The notes below the pieces were generated by a model. The model made no database searches, had not been told where the DNA came from, and worked only from the letters and a program-made list of their open reading frames with translations. From NCBI GenBank assembly GCA_003427395.1, contig BFEA01000062.1:3053329-3077761 (forward strand): a DNA stretch of 24,433 nt, read 5' to 3'. Source of the DNA: Chara braunii. Its lineage: Eukaryota; Streptophyta; Charophyceae; Charales; Characeae. The position numbers were made by a program, and so were the translations under genes. Position 1 is the first letter of the stretch. Each line of letters opens with the position of its first letter. Positions 1 to 8,875 of the stretch are shown here, one piece after another.

Positions 1-40
<40 letters not shown>
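1..40. repeat. (CT)n microsatellite at window edge
   Basis: Uninterrupted TC dinucleotides from the first base; the tract probably continues beyond the window. Same repeat class as the tracts near 3.4, 13.7 and 14.2 kb. Confidence 0.95.
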
Positions 41-43
<3 letters not shown>

Positions 44-1154
44 GTGCATCTTCCCACCATTACTCCCTCATATTCTTGAACCTCTCCTGCTGTTCTTCCC
101 TCTGTCACCCTGATTGGTCCTAAAGCCCTATATGTCGGCTTGTCGTGTGGAGAGGGGCTTCCCCACCCCGCAGTTCAACTCGGCTGCGCTTTCAGATCTT
201 TCCATTCCCCTTCTTCCTTTCTTCCTTCACACATGCTCTTCATGCACACGCCTTCTCCCTCTTTCACAACTAGAAATTCCGCAAGCGCATTTCTCTCTCT
301 CTCTCTCATCCTCTAAGCGAGTAAGCCATTTGGGTCGATTGGCTGGTTTTGTAATGTTTGACTGGCGAGTTGGAGAGTCCTATGGGCTGTTAGTTATCCT
401 GTAGGTTAGTAAGCAGCTGTGATGGATTGCAGGGCTTACGTGAACCTGCCGTGTGGATTGGACCAGCGGGGTGATGATCTCTGGGTGGTTTCACATAGAG
501 TGCATGACAACAAATTGCCGGCACTCTTACGATTGGTGGTGTTTGCTTTTTGAGTGGTGAGTGGCTGGTGTCGCATGTGTTAGAGAGAGGGGTAGCACAC
601 TTCTTCCCTTCATGGATGGAACTTCTGGAGTCATTTTTATTTTTGTGTGTACACGTGTGCTTGTCATGATTCGTTGATGATCGACTTGTCTGAGTGCATG
701 CGTGTGCAAAACGGTTTGATGATTAAATGATTTCCTTTGTGCCCCTGCTTGCCTGATTTTGTACATGTAAATCCCGTGGAATGATCGCCTAATCTCAAAA
801 CCTTTTCCTTCCCGAAGCTCCTGTTTCGCTGCCAAGAATGCATCTAATTAGGACCTCCATATCCCCCTTCCCCTATAACAATCACCAGTGGTGTTTGAGT
901 GAATGAGATATCGGAGAGGCATCAACTCAAACTTGCAAGCCGTACGCCTTCCCCAATGAAAACATCATTCCAAGTACGTGGGTTAAGGCTTTGCAATCAT
1001 CAAAACTTTTTTTCCTTGCTACTCTCAGGCTTTGCCTTCTAATCAGCTTGGCATTCACACACCCCGATGACACTGTACGATTTTTGCACCTGAGTTATCA
1101 GACACCTGTAAATATGTTCCAACAGTAATCACACTCTTCGAGCCTTTTTTTTAA
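41..1154. other. Stretch with no recognisable gene
   Basis: Only short open frames occur here (up to about 100 codons), with low-complexity or unremarkable composition and no recognisable domain. No convincing splice pairs, RNA gene or repeat termini were seen. It may be intergenic, or the far 3' flank of the LINE remnant that follows. Confidence 0.5.
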
Positions 1155-2224
1155 CTACTTGTTTATTTGTTTTCGTGTTGTGCATTGATCTACTCTGAGC
1201 TTATTACGACCATTGAACAAAGTTGGTGGAAACACACAATTTGTGTGAAGATAAAGTAGCAGCTGCTTGAGCATTTGACAAACTAACACCATCCATTTCA
1301 AAAATAATTTGTCCTTCGGAAACACGAGCAATCCACTTGTAATTTGGTGTAATAATTTGTAATTCTTTGTTCTAATAAAGTAGTTAGTTCCGCTCCAGCA
1401 AATTTGTTCATTTGTTTCTTTGACGGCTGGAATTTCCTTAGAGGTATGAAAAGCTGCACGACTTTGTACCATCCATTCAAGTGTAGTTGAATTTGGCTCA
1501 ACTGCCCAAGGCGCTTGCAGAGCGCACACTTCACTGGTTAAGTGAGATAAACAACCACAAAAAAAAAACTAAAATTCCTACAACAGAAAGATAAGAGCCA
1601 AAACTACTCGGTGCATTCCATCCGCTTTCTTCTCACCCGGGATTACTTTTTTTTTATTATTAGTTCTATGATCTGTCCATCTCCAGGGACCCAAGGACTC
1701 GAACAATCAAAATAACGAAATTCTTGAGTCATTTCAATAGGCTAAGAAATCACATGTTTCTCTGAATCATCGTATCGTACTTCCACATTTTTGAATTCTT
1801 CCTGGATTTTGTATTATCAGTCATGTGATTTCTACTCTTTACAAAAAGCCTGTGTTTGGCTAGTTGGGCATGGTTTATGGTGCACCGTGTAAGGTGTATT
1901 TCGTCGATATCGGAAACTGACCGAAGGCAGGCACAAAGCCTTCCATAGAAAATATTCTTCTTGAATTTGGCTATGTCGAATAAAGAATCTTGCATTCTTA
2001 TTGAATATTTTGAGTGAACCATCTCCCATAAGAGATTCCAAGCTGTCTTGTGTTGGGTAAGTAGCTTCACTATCCATTTGACTTGGAGCGCTTTCTTTTC
2101 TTGTTTCATGTCAATGATCCCAAAGCCTGCTTTTGAATGTTTCCTTGCGATGTAATGCCACTCTATTTCGGGAAAGTAATTCTGTTTGTTGGGGTCATTG
2201 CTGGCCATACTGAAGCTATGTATC
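1155..2224 (-). pseudogene. Degraded LINE (non-LTR retrotransposon) ORF2 C-terminal part, 3' piece
   Basis: The minus strand of 1750-2208 encodes a 152-residue frame with motifs typical of the segment after the reverse transcriptase domain in plant LINEs: an E-W-H-Y-I-A-R-K block, then a GFGIIDM block (family form GGLGI-D), then KALQVKWIVKLL (family form AL-KW). Further on, 1155-1534 is open in two overlapping frames and has spaced Trp/Leu/Cys/His residues (for example [14 protein letters not shown] and later C..ML..) that resemble the Cys/His zf-RVT tail of LINE proteins, with frameshifts. The gypsy element was inserted at 2224/2225; the N-terminal side of this LINE continues beyond the gypsy copy at 11968. 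Recognition is from family pattern only; the 1155-1534 part is the weaker claim. Confidence 0.55.
2221..2224. other. Target-site duplication TATC, left copy
   Basis: TATC lies directly before the TG of the 5' LTR and again directly after the CA of the 3' LTR (11968-11971). Four bases is within the 4-6 bp range of Ty3/gypsy integrases. Confidence 0.75.
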
Positions 2225-2264
2225 TGAAACGGTTTTCACCTTTGCAGTGACATGCAGATCCCAG

Positions 2265-2275
2265 GGTTCGATCCC
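2265..2275 (+). promoter_or_regulatory. Pol III B-box-like motif at LTR start
   Basis: GGTTCGATCCC matches the tRNA B-box consensus GGTTCGANTCC closely and is conserved at the same place in the 3' LTR (10979-10989). It sits about 40 bp inside the LTR. No clear A box accompanies it, so a Pol III role is conjecture. Confidence 0.3.
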
Positions 2276-2451
2276 TAAACCTTACCTCACCCGTGTACAG
2301 TATTAAGTTGCCCCCGTGTGTTTTGAACCCGTGACCTGTGTTTTGGTAGCTGAATGTAGTCTGTCGTAGGTCTGTGTAGCTGTCGGGACTTGAACTGTAG
2401 ACCTGTCGAAGTAGGGGTCATACCGGTGAAGGGGTCATAGTAGTTGCAATT

Positions 2452-2530
2452 CTGAAAGGTCAAGTCGTAGCTGCTACCGTCCTGAAAGGTCAAGGTCGTA
2501 GCTGCTACAGTCCCGAAAGGCCAAGTCCAC
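2452..2530 (+). repeat. U3 tandem repeats (about 2.5 x 30 bp)
   Basis: Units starting at 2452, 2482 and 2513 share CTGAAAGGTCAAG and GTCGTAGCTGCTAC. The same array is at 11166-11245 in the 3' LTR. Placement upstream of the TATA box fits U3 enhancer repeats; that role is inference. Confidence 0.75.
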
Positions 2531-2728
2531 AGACTTCCGGAAGGTCCAGAAGTGGCCTTTCGAGTTTTGCTCACGTTAGACCAGGGGCAAGTGGGCAAGT
2601 GGGTAGTCCAACTTTGCTTAGTCAGCGGGACCCAGTCCCAGTCTCACTTTGTCCAGTCAGCAAGTACCATGTGGGACTGTGTGTACCATGGGCCCCGTGG
2701 AAAGGGGCAGACCAGCGACTTACAGAAG

Positions 2729-2735
2729 TATAAAT
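2729..2735 (+). promoter_or_regulatory. TATA box of 5' LTR
   Basis: TATAAAT, in the context AAGTATAAATCAAGAGG, is identical in the 3' LTR (11443-11449). It is the only good TATA motif in the LTR, so the U3/R border should lie some 25-35 bp downstream. Confidence 0.7.
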
Positions 2736-3199
2736 CAAGAGGCAGCGTCCAGCCATTCACTCATTCTGCGTGAGCCATGCGGAAGCGCTGCCCTAGTGTC
2801 TTGTGCGAGGTGGTCTGCAGATGCCCAAAGTCGAAGTGGGCTGAGGCGGAGTCAGAGCAGTCATCACTGCTTGTAGTTAGATGTAGCCGGCGGCCATAGC
2901 TGCCATAGCTCGCGATAGGTGGTAGTGAGAGTGTGTGTGTGCGTGTGTGAGACAGAGTGTGTGTGCGTAGGATATCCAAGGGAGATCCATAGTTGAGTGT
3001 GCGTAAACAGTTGCCGTGAATACCGAGTTGGGAAATGAAGTGTGGGTGCTCGGGCACCATGGCCAATTGAAGCGAGTTTGTATCCGAACTGTGTTCTCAG
3101 CTTGAATATCTCTGAGCTTTGTGTGGGCGCCTGGCGCCAGTGTGCTTTGTCATCTGTTTGCATGCATGCAAAGTGAGAAGAAGGCGAGTCTGATTGCAT

Positions 3200-3211
3200 T
3201 GGTATCGGAGC
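3200..3211 (+). other. Primer-binding site, initiator Met-tRNA type
   Basis: TGGTATCGGAGC starts one base after the 5' LTR. It matches the complement of the plant initiator methionine tRNA 3' end (TGGTATCAGAGC) with one mismatch. This is the usual minus-strand primer site of plant LTR retrotransposons. Confidence 0.85.
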
Positions 3212-3362
3212 TGGTTCCCGCTATTCCACGCGCCATCGTCGTTGTCAACAGAAAGGAGGCGCGCACCTGTTGGGCGCCATAGCAGAACTGCACCATTGAG
3301 GAAGAAGGGTTCGCCATAGCTGTGCCGCTGAAGGAAGGTGCTGCGTACGTGCAAAGAGAACG

Positions 3363-3365
<3 letters not shown>

Positions 3366-3452
<87 letters not shown>
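3366..3452 (+). repeat. (GA)n microsatellite in gypsy leader
   Basis: About 43 GA units within the untranslated leader between primer-binding site and gag. Long open frames here on both strands are artefacts of the dinucleotide repeat. Confidence 0.95.
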
Positions 3453-3455
<3 letters not shown>

Positions 3456-3723
3456 TGATACAAGATTGCTTGTGCGGTCCAAGGAAGGAGGTGGCGGCCA
3501 TAGCTGCCGAGCTCGGACACAGAGTAAACGAAGGAGAACGAAGACCTGGTGAAGGAGGAGGGAGAGACGAAGGAGAGAGAAACCATAGCCGAAGAAGAGA
3601 AAGGAGGGACAAAGAAGGAGAGGGAAGCCATAGCCGGGGGTGAAGAAGAAAGAAGGAAGGAGAAAGGAGGGAAGCGGAGGTTGAAGGGAGAGAAGCGGTC
3701 GACAACCGTAGTCCAGTTGAGCG

Positions 3724-3912
3724 TTGACCGAAGCATTGACTAAGGCGTTGACCAGGGTTGACCGACGAGTTGACCAAGGTGTTGACCAGGGTTGACCAAG
3801 GCGTTGACCGAGGGGTTGACCAAGGTTGATTTGGGCGTTGACCAAGGTGTTGACTAGGAAGTTGACCAGCGTTGACCAGCGTTGACTGGAGCTGTTGACC
3901 ACGAGTTTGACC
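3724..3912 (+). repeat. Leader array of TTGAC[C/T] motifs
   Basis: Sixteen TTGACC or TTGACT hexamers in about 190 bp, spaced mostly 9-18 bp, embedded in degenerate GCGTTGACCAAGG-like units. TTGAC[C/T] is the W-box core bound by WRKY transcription factors. The array lies in the transcribed leader of the gypsy element. It is a degenerate minisatellite in structure; any regulatory role is inference. Confidence 0.85.
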
Positions 3913-4497
3913 AAGCTGGAGTTGGTATACTCTCACCAAGCCTTCAGCCTATCCCCTCGCCCTATGGATGTGCACTCACCCCATGGTACTTGCTGAGTCT
4001 GTATGTCTCTTGTTTCTGCATTGAGTCTCTTCTGTCCAGGTGATAGGAACTTTGTGTATGAGGTCGTAGAGCTGTGTTGACCAAACCCACACGGGTTGAG
4101 TAGGGCTAAAGGCCGTGTCCGACGACTGACTGACCTGGAGGACAAACCCTCCCAAGGACCGATACGGACCGGCGGCCTGCTCAGTGTGGCATGGTAGGCC
4201 CAAAATCCAAGTTGTGGGTTGCACAACCAGCTGTCTAAGTCTTGAGGGGACTTTCTGGTCGTGTCGTCCTGTCTGCGACGTTAAAGAATTCCTGAGGAGT
4301 TGTGGGGGATCTCCTTAAATGCCTCCTGATCAGCATTGAAGTCCTGTAGTGACAACTTAGTAGTAGGTCTAGGCTAGAGACCATAGTTGACATGGTTCTA
4401 TACGGATCCTGTAGTCCTTAGACAGTCAGTCGGTCAGTCAAGTGGGTAGGTCTAAGTGGTGAGGAGTGGGACGGTTTCTTGTCGTGCACCTGACACC

Positions 4498-6592
4498 ATG
4501 GACGGCTACCCTATGTACGGCTTGCTTGTGGGGTTCTCCCTCTGGGGGAACCTCTGACGTCTCCTCTTTCCGTTAGGGTTCTGGAACGCTTTCACATGTA
4601 GAGTGGAGACAAGGGGTGGTGTCAGCACCACTCCTTATACCAAGGAGCAGGAGGAGGAGGCCGCAAAGATTTTGGCCGAGCAAAGGGCCAAGAAGGAGAA
4701 GAAGGAGTTGGTAAAGCAGGCCAAGAAGTTGGCCTCACAGGAGGAGCAGGCCGCGAAGAAGAAGAAGTTGGAGGAAGAGTTGGAGAAGTTGAAAAAGGAA
4801 GAAGAAGAAAAGTTAAAAGCGGTAGAAGAAGAAGAAGAAGAAGAAGAAGAAGAAGAAGAAGAAAAAGAGGTACAGGAAGAAGTCCCCTTGATCATAAAGA
4901 TCAAAAGAGAGAGAGGGGAGTTCAGTGGCACGAAGCAGGAGGACCCTTGGGTGGAGAAAAAGGTATCTAAGTGGGTCGCCAATTTATCTCTGGGTGAGGA
5001 AGAGGAGGCGATGTTATATGTCCCGAGGGAAGAACAGGAAGCGGTGGTGAAAGAATGGGAGGCAGAAGAAGACCCTCTACGTCGCCAAACGATCGAAGAG
5101 GAAAAAAAGTTGGAGTGGAAGTTGTGTTTGACCAGGGAGAAGAAAAAGCGGATGGAGGAGGCAAGTAAAGTGGCAAAAGAGTTGGAGGAGATGAAGCAGC
5201 AAAGGGCGCAGATGGAAGCGCAGACGGATTTGCAAGGGAAGATGGAGGTAATGGCTAGAAATATAGAACTTTTGGCAAGGGCCCAAGAAGAGCAGTTTCA
5301 GTTTGCCAAGAGTCAAGATGTGACCTTGCGATCCATACGTTTGGGCTTTAGAGAGTTTGCACGTGAGATGATGATGCACGTGGGCACAGAGGTGAAAGTC
5401 AAGATGGAGAGCACAGAGCGATTCTGTACAGGCGCCATAGAGGGTGCCAAGTTGGCAGCTCCAAAGGAATAAGTACTTCCCCCTAGAGATCCGGTCAAAG
5501 TCAAGTTCCCTGATTCCTATAGTGGGAAGAAGAGAGAAAACTTTGACAACTGGGAGGCGAACATTAATTCATATGCTCACCTCCAGAAGATCTTGCCTGA
5601 GGAGCAAGTACTAATTGTTTTCCATGACCTCAAGGACGAAGCAGCGAGCTTCGCCCGATCACTTGCCCGTGCATCCAAGTGCGATAATGGTATGGTAGCT
5701 TACTTTGTGATCACCCCTCTCAACGAGTTCTTTAAATTGGTGCGTGAAAGGTTTGCAGATGTCACCAGGGGAATTAGAGCCTCTGACAAGCTGCAAACCA
5801 TCCACTCTCACCAATGGAAGACTGCCAGGGCACTCAAAGGAGTAATGGATGAGTTGATAGTTGTCCTTGCCCATGGAATCACTGAGACTCAGTTTGTCCA
5901 ACTGTTTTATCGTGCCATGCCCGAACCCTTGCTTGGGCACTTCTTTGAGAAAAGCAAGGAGTCCACTATGACCTACGATACTTTGAGTAGGGAAGTAGTG
6001 GCTTTCCAGGCCCAGTCCATGCCGGTTACTACCTTATGGCACAAGGATCTGGAACGGCCGAAAATGGAAGGGTTGTACCATCCCGGGCCAAGTCTAGGCC
6101 AAGGATCACTTGATCCTGACTTTAGATGGTGGTGGTATGGAAGAGGTCCCGTATGATCAGATAGAATGGGGCCTAGAGGAGGAGGGCAGTGGCGATAGTC
6201 AAGGGAGGACTTACGCTGTTGTCGCGGCTGGAGGGAGGCCGCAAGGAAGAGGAGGAGGCCGGGGCCAAGAGGGTCAGGCTTCCGGTGGTCAAGGACAGAG
6301 TGATCAGGGGGTTGGCGGCAGAGGAAACCGCCAAGTGGGAGGTAGGGGTCAAGGTCCCCCACAAAACCGCTCTCATTTGACTCGATCACCTCCCAAGAGG
6401 GGGGGATGGAACCCTGGCTTGCCACAAGGCAGGCCCTGGGAAGATCTGGGCTTAGAACAGACAGTGTGGCAGAGACGAATATGCCAGGATCAATGCATCT
6501 ACTACGGTGATCCAAGACACATCATAAAATACTGCCCCAAGTATACAGAAGCCGGGAATGCTGCACAAGCAGCAAAAGGCAACCGTCGGTAG
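4498..6592 (+). pseudogene. gag: gag of the gypsy element (broken)
   Basis: Gag coats the retrotransposon RNA in cytoplasmic particles. An ATG at 4498 in good context (ACCATGG) opens 19 codons and meets TGA at 4555; the same frame then runs to TAA at 5470 and on to TGA at 6154. Without the early stop the product would begin at 4498; alternatively translation starts after an intron ending at the acceptor-like CTCTTTCCGTTAG (to about 4576), as no ATG opens the main frame. The N-terminal half is a highly charged K/E coiled coil with a poly-Glu run (about 4825-4865). After the TAA comes the retrotransposon gag core (about 5500-6000, with F-P-D-S-Y-S-G then W-E and many aromatic/Leu positions). 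A +1 shift between 6110 and 6156 leads into a Gly/Arg/Gln-rich nucleic-acid-binding tail and a zinc knuckle near 6480-6540, whose second Cys is Tyr (C-I-Y-Y-G-D-P-R-H...C instead of CX2CX4HX4C). It ends at TAG 6590. Confidence 0.85.
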
Positions 6593-6672
6593 GGGTCGCA
6601 ACTGCCCTTACCCCTAGACCATGTGGAGAAGAGTGCGCGCACCACAGAGAAACTCCCAACCCACATCTGTCT

Positions 6673-7181
6673 ATGGCAGAGGGTGTCGGCCAGTGCCTAG
6701 ATAGTTGTCCAGAGACTGCTTGTGTTAGAATCTCTCTAGGCACTTCCCTCACAGGTCTGGCAGAGGAGCTGAAGGAGAGAATGTCAGCCTGGGCCAAAAT
6801 GAAAAAGGATGGTAAAGGACAACTAGTTCTAGTAGATGTAGAAGTCTTCAGAGGTAGAGTAGGGGCCCTTATAGATAGTGGGGCCACTCGCAGTTACATT
6901 AGTAGAAAAGCGCTACAGAAACTAAAGTTGAACCTGAAGGGACAAAAGCTAGAAGACCCTGTAGTGAGCATCCTCGCAGATAATCACACTATGCGAGTCG
7001 AGGATTATGTTGAGGGAGTTCAGGCGTATTTTCGTCTAGAGAAAGATGGGAAGGTAGAGAGAGTTCTCCATTCCCCGACTCTCTCCTCGTAGAAAACAAC
7101 CTCCCATTCGACATGGTCCTAGGAATGGACTGGGGAGAGGCAGCAGGGGGCACACTCCACTTGAGAGAGCATGCTCCCTAG
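6673..7181 (+). pseudogene. pol: pol: aspartic protease segment (frameshifted)
   Basis: This is the retropepsin-type protease that would cut the Gag-Pol polyprotein. The catalytic loop is visible as A-L-I-D-S-G-A-T-R, with the Asp codon at 6874-6876, preceded by a beta-strand-like V-L-V-D-V-E-V and followed by S-Y-I-S as in clan AA proteases. The frame is open from 6673 to TAG at 7090. The expected continuation (L-P-F-D-M-V-L-G-M-D-W, the conserved second half containing the I/V-L-G-x-D-W signature) is in another frame from about 7083 to TAG at 7179, so a frameshift lies around 7060-7085. Its frame also differs from the preceding zinc-knuckle frame, so gag and pol are no longer continuous. 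Confidence 0.85.
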
Positions 7182-8200
7182 TCCATCAGGCGAAGTGAAG
7201 ACTGCTCGCCTGTTTTATGTGTCAGGAGTAGATAACCCCCTGGCACATTGCTGCCTCAGTGCTCCCGCGTTCGCATGCTTAGTGAAAAAGGAGCAATTAG
7301 AGGAACATGTTTTTGTAGCCTATGCAAGGCCTGTTACTAAGCCTAAGGAAGAGGAACCCATTAACTGAACTATTGCCAAGTTGTTGGAAGAGTACACAAA
7401 CTTGTATGAGCCGCCTACAGGAGTAGTGTCGCGGCCCATCCAGCATCGCATTGAGATAGAGCATGGTAATAGGACCCCTAAGGGAGCCATCTACGGAATG
7501 TCCCCAAGGGAGTTAGAAGAGTTACGTAAGAAGTTAGACGAGCTCCTAGAAAAGGGTTGGATTAGGCCCAGTTCGTCTCCGTTTGGAGCACCTGTTCTTT
7601 TTGTCCCCAAAAAGGAGGAAGAGCTTAGAATGTGCATAGACTATACGGGTCTTAATGCTGTCACAGTGAAAAATGCAGAACCACTGCCCTATTTAGATGA
7701 TCTATTAGACCGGGTGCAGGGCTGCAAGTACTTCTCTAAGATAGATTTGAAATTTGACTATCATCAGATAGAGGTACATCCTGATGATCAAAATAAGACG
7801 GTATTCAAAACTAGGTATGGGCACTACGAGTTTATGCCCTTTGGACTAACTAATGCGCCAGTCACATTCGAGCGCTGCATGAATGATTTGTTTAGACCGT
7901 GGCTAAATAGATTTGTACTAGTATATCTAGAGGATATTCTAGTCTTTAGCAAGACCCTCCAGGAGCATGAGAGCCATCTGAGGCAGGTCTTGGAGAAGCT
8001 GAGATTCGTACTTGGGCCAAGACACAAATTCTGTACTTGGGCCACGTCTTAGATGGAGATGGCATAAAACCTGAGAACAGTAAGATAGCGGCGATTCGAG
8101 ATTGGCCGACTCCCCGCACATTAACAAAGTTGCGGTCATTTCTAGGCTTAGCAAACTACTATAGAAAGTTTGTGAGGAACTTCTCCACCATCGCTGCGCC
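7182..8200 (+). pseudogene. pol: pol: reverse transcriptase, 5' part up to the hAT insertion
   Basis: This part would copy the element RNA into DNA. A linker from 7171 runs to TGA at 7366; in the same frame the RT domain follows: the L-E-K-G-W-I-R-P-S-S-S-P-F-G-A-P block, L-R-M-C-I-D-Y, S-K-I-D-L, E-F-M-P-F-G-L-T-N-A-P, and the active site near 7924. There the family Y-x-D-D box reads Y-L-E-D (GAG at 7930-7932), replacing the first catalytic Asp of the pair. The usual S-G before Y-H-Q is F-D. Near 8010 the frame changes and about a dozen residues expected after the active site are missing; the original frame stops at 8050. The thumb/connection (L-G-H-V-L-D-G-D-G onward, R-S-F-L-G-L-A-N-Y-Y-R-K) then runs in the new frame until the hAT-like insertion after 8200. 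Confidence 0.9.
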
Positions 8201-8424
8201 CAGTGCCGTACCCGTGACCGTGACCGGAACCGGTCACATGAACGTGACCGACCGTTCATTTGGTGTTTTTTTNAACAAAGTTGCGGTCATTTCTAGGCTT
8301 AGCAAACTACTATAGAAAGTTTGTGAGGAACTTCTCCACCATCGCTGCGCCCAGTGCCGTACCCGTGAGGGTGGCCGGAACCGGTCACATGAACGTGACC
8401 GACCGTTCATTTGGTGTTTTTTTT
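8123..8424 (+). repeat. Direct duplication of about 150 bp with a single N at the junction
   Basis: Bases 8123-8272 and 8274-8424 are almost identical, starting AACAAAGTTGCGGTC and ending in a T run after TTTGGTG. Each copy contains 78 bp of pol, the 8-bp target site and the first 70 or so bp of the hAT-like element. The copies differ at three close positions and are separated by one N (8273). A boundary crossing gypsy and hAT sequence cannot be explained by either element. Confidence 0.85.
8193..8200. other. 8-bp target-site duplication of the hAT-like element, left copy
   Basis: GCTGCGCC here and GCTGCACC at 8868-8875, one mismatch. Eight bases is the hallmark duplication length of hAT transposases. 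Confidence 0.85.
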
Positions 8425-8867
8425 GTGAACGGGCCGACCACTAAAGAGTGGCGTTTACTAAAGAGTGGTGGTGTTTTTTTTTTTTTTTCTTTTTCTTGGG
8501 TTCCCCCAGGTACATTCGCCTCAAGCCCCACAGCGTGATGACATTGAAAAAAATAAATAAATCGAAATGACCTACAAAATAGCAAACGAAAATGCTTATT
8601 TTGGCTGGTTGATTTTTTTTTCATTTTTAATTAAAAAAAATAATTATTCATGAATTTTTTTTTTGAAAAAAGTACAGGGAGTTGCCCTTCGATGTCCCCC
8701 ACCCTCCTATAAAAAAAAAAACATACCCCCCCAGCCAAAAAAAAAAAAAAACAAAAAAAAAAACGCTCTCCGTGAACTCCATGAACTCCCCTGTCGTGAA
8801 CGGGGTGAACTCCATGACCGGTCTCCGTCCACAGACGCCGTGAACGGTGACCGGTGGTACGGCACTG
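8201..8867. mobile_element. Non-autonomous hAT-like DNA transposon (MITE) inside pol
   Basis: Begins CAGTGCCGTACC and ends GGTACGGCACTG, a perfect 12-bp terminal inverted repeat with the CAGTG start common in hAT elements, flanked by an 8-bp duplication. Subterminal regions are full of short GTGACC/GTGAAC/GGTCAC motifs in both orientations, as hAT ends often are. The interior is A/T-rich with homopolymer runs and has no transposase frame, so mobilisation would need a transposase from elsewhere. The apparent 667 bp includes a 151-bp segment that is probably an assembly duplication (see 8123-8424); the true length may be about 516 bp. Removing it restores the continuity of the RT-RNase H sequence. 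Confidence 0.9.
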
Positions 8868-8875
8868 GCTGCACC
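8868..8875. other. 8-bp target-site duplication of the hAT-like element, right copy
   Basis: GCTGCACC; partner of 8193-8200. Confidence 0.85.

Larger units (their letters stand above)
2225..3198 (+). repeat. 5' LTR of the gypsy element
   Basis: 974 bp, from TGAAACGG to GATTGCA, nearly identical to 10937-11967. U3 holds about 2.5 tandem units of 30 bp (2452-2530) starting CTGAAAGGTCAAG. A TATAAAT box is at 2729, and TG-rich sequence follows in the downstream part. Compared with the 3' LTR it lacks a block of about 65 bp near 2940-2955. Confidence 0.95.

Noticed and set aside
2256-2285. Possible tRNA gene at the LTR start
   Set aside because: Only a B-box-like motif fits; no acceptor stem, anticodon arm or proper A box.
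3366-3452. CRISPR-like or other ordered repeat array
   Set aside because: Simple dinucleotide repeat without spacers; the same holds for the tracts at 13.7 and 14.2 kb.
3097-3939. Long minus-strand frames (up to 280 codons) across 3.1-3.9 kb
   Set aside because: They are created by the (GA)n tract and the TTGACC array in the gypsy leader and run antisense to the element; no domain or start evidence.
7171-7368. Independent small gene between protease and RT
   Set aside because: It is the polyprotein linker in the same frame as RT, cut by a TGA at 7366.
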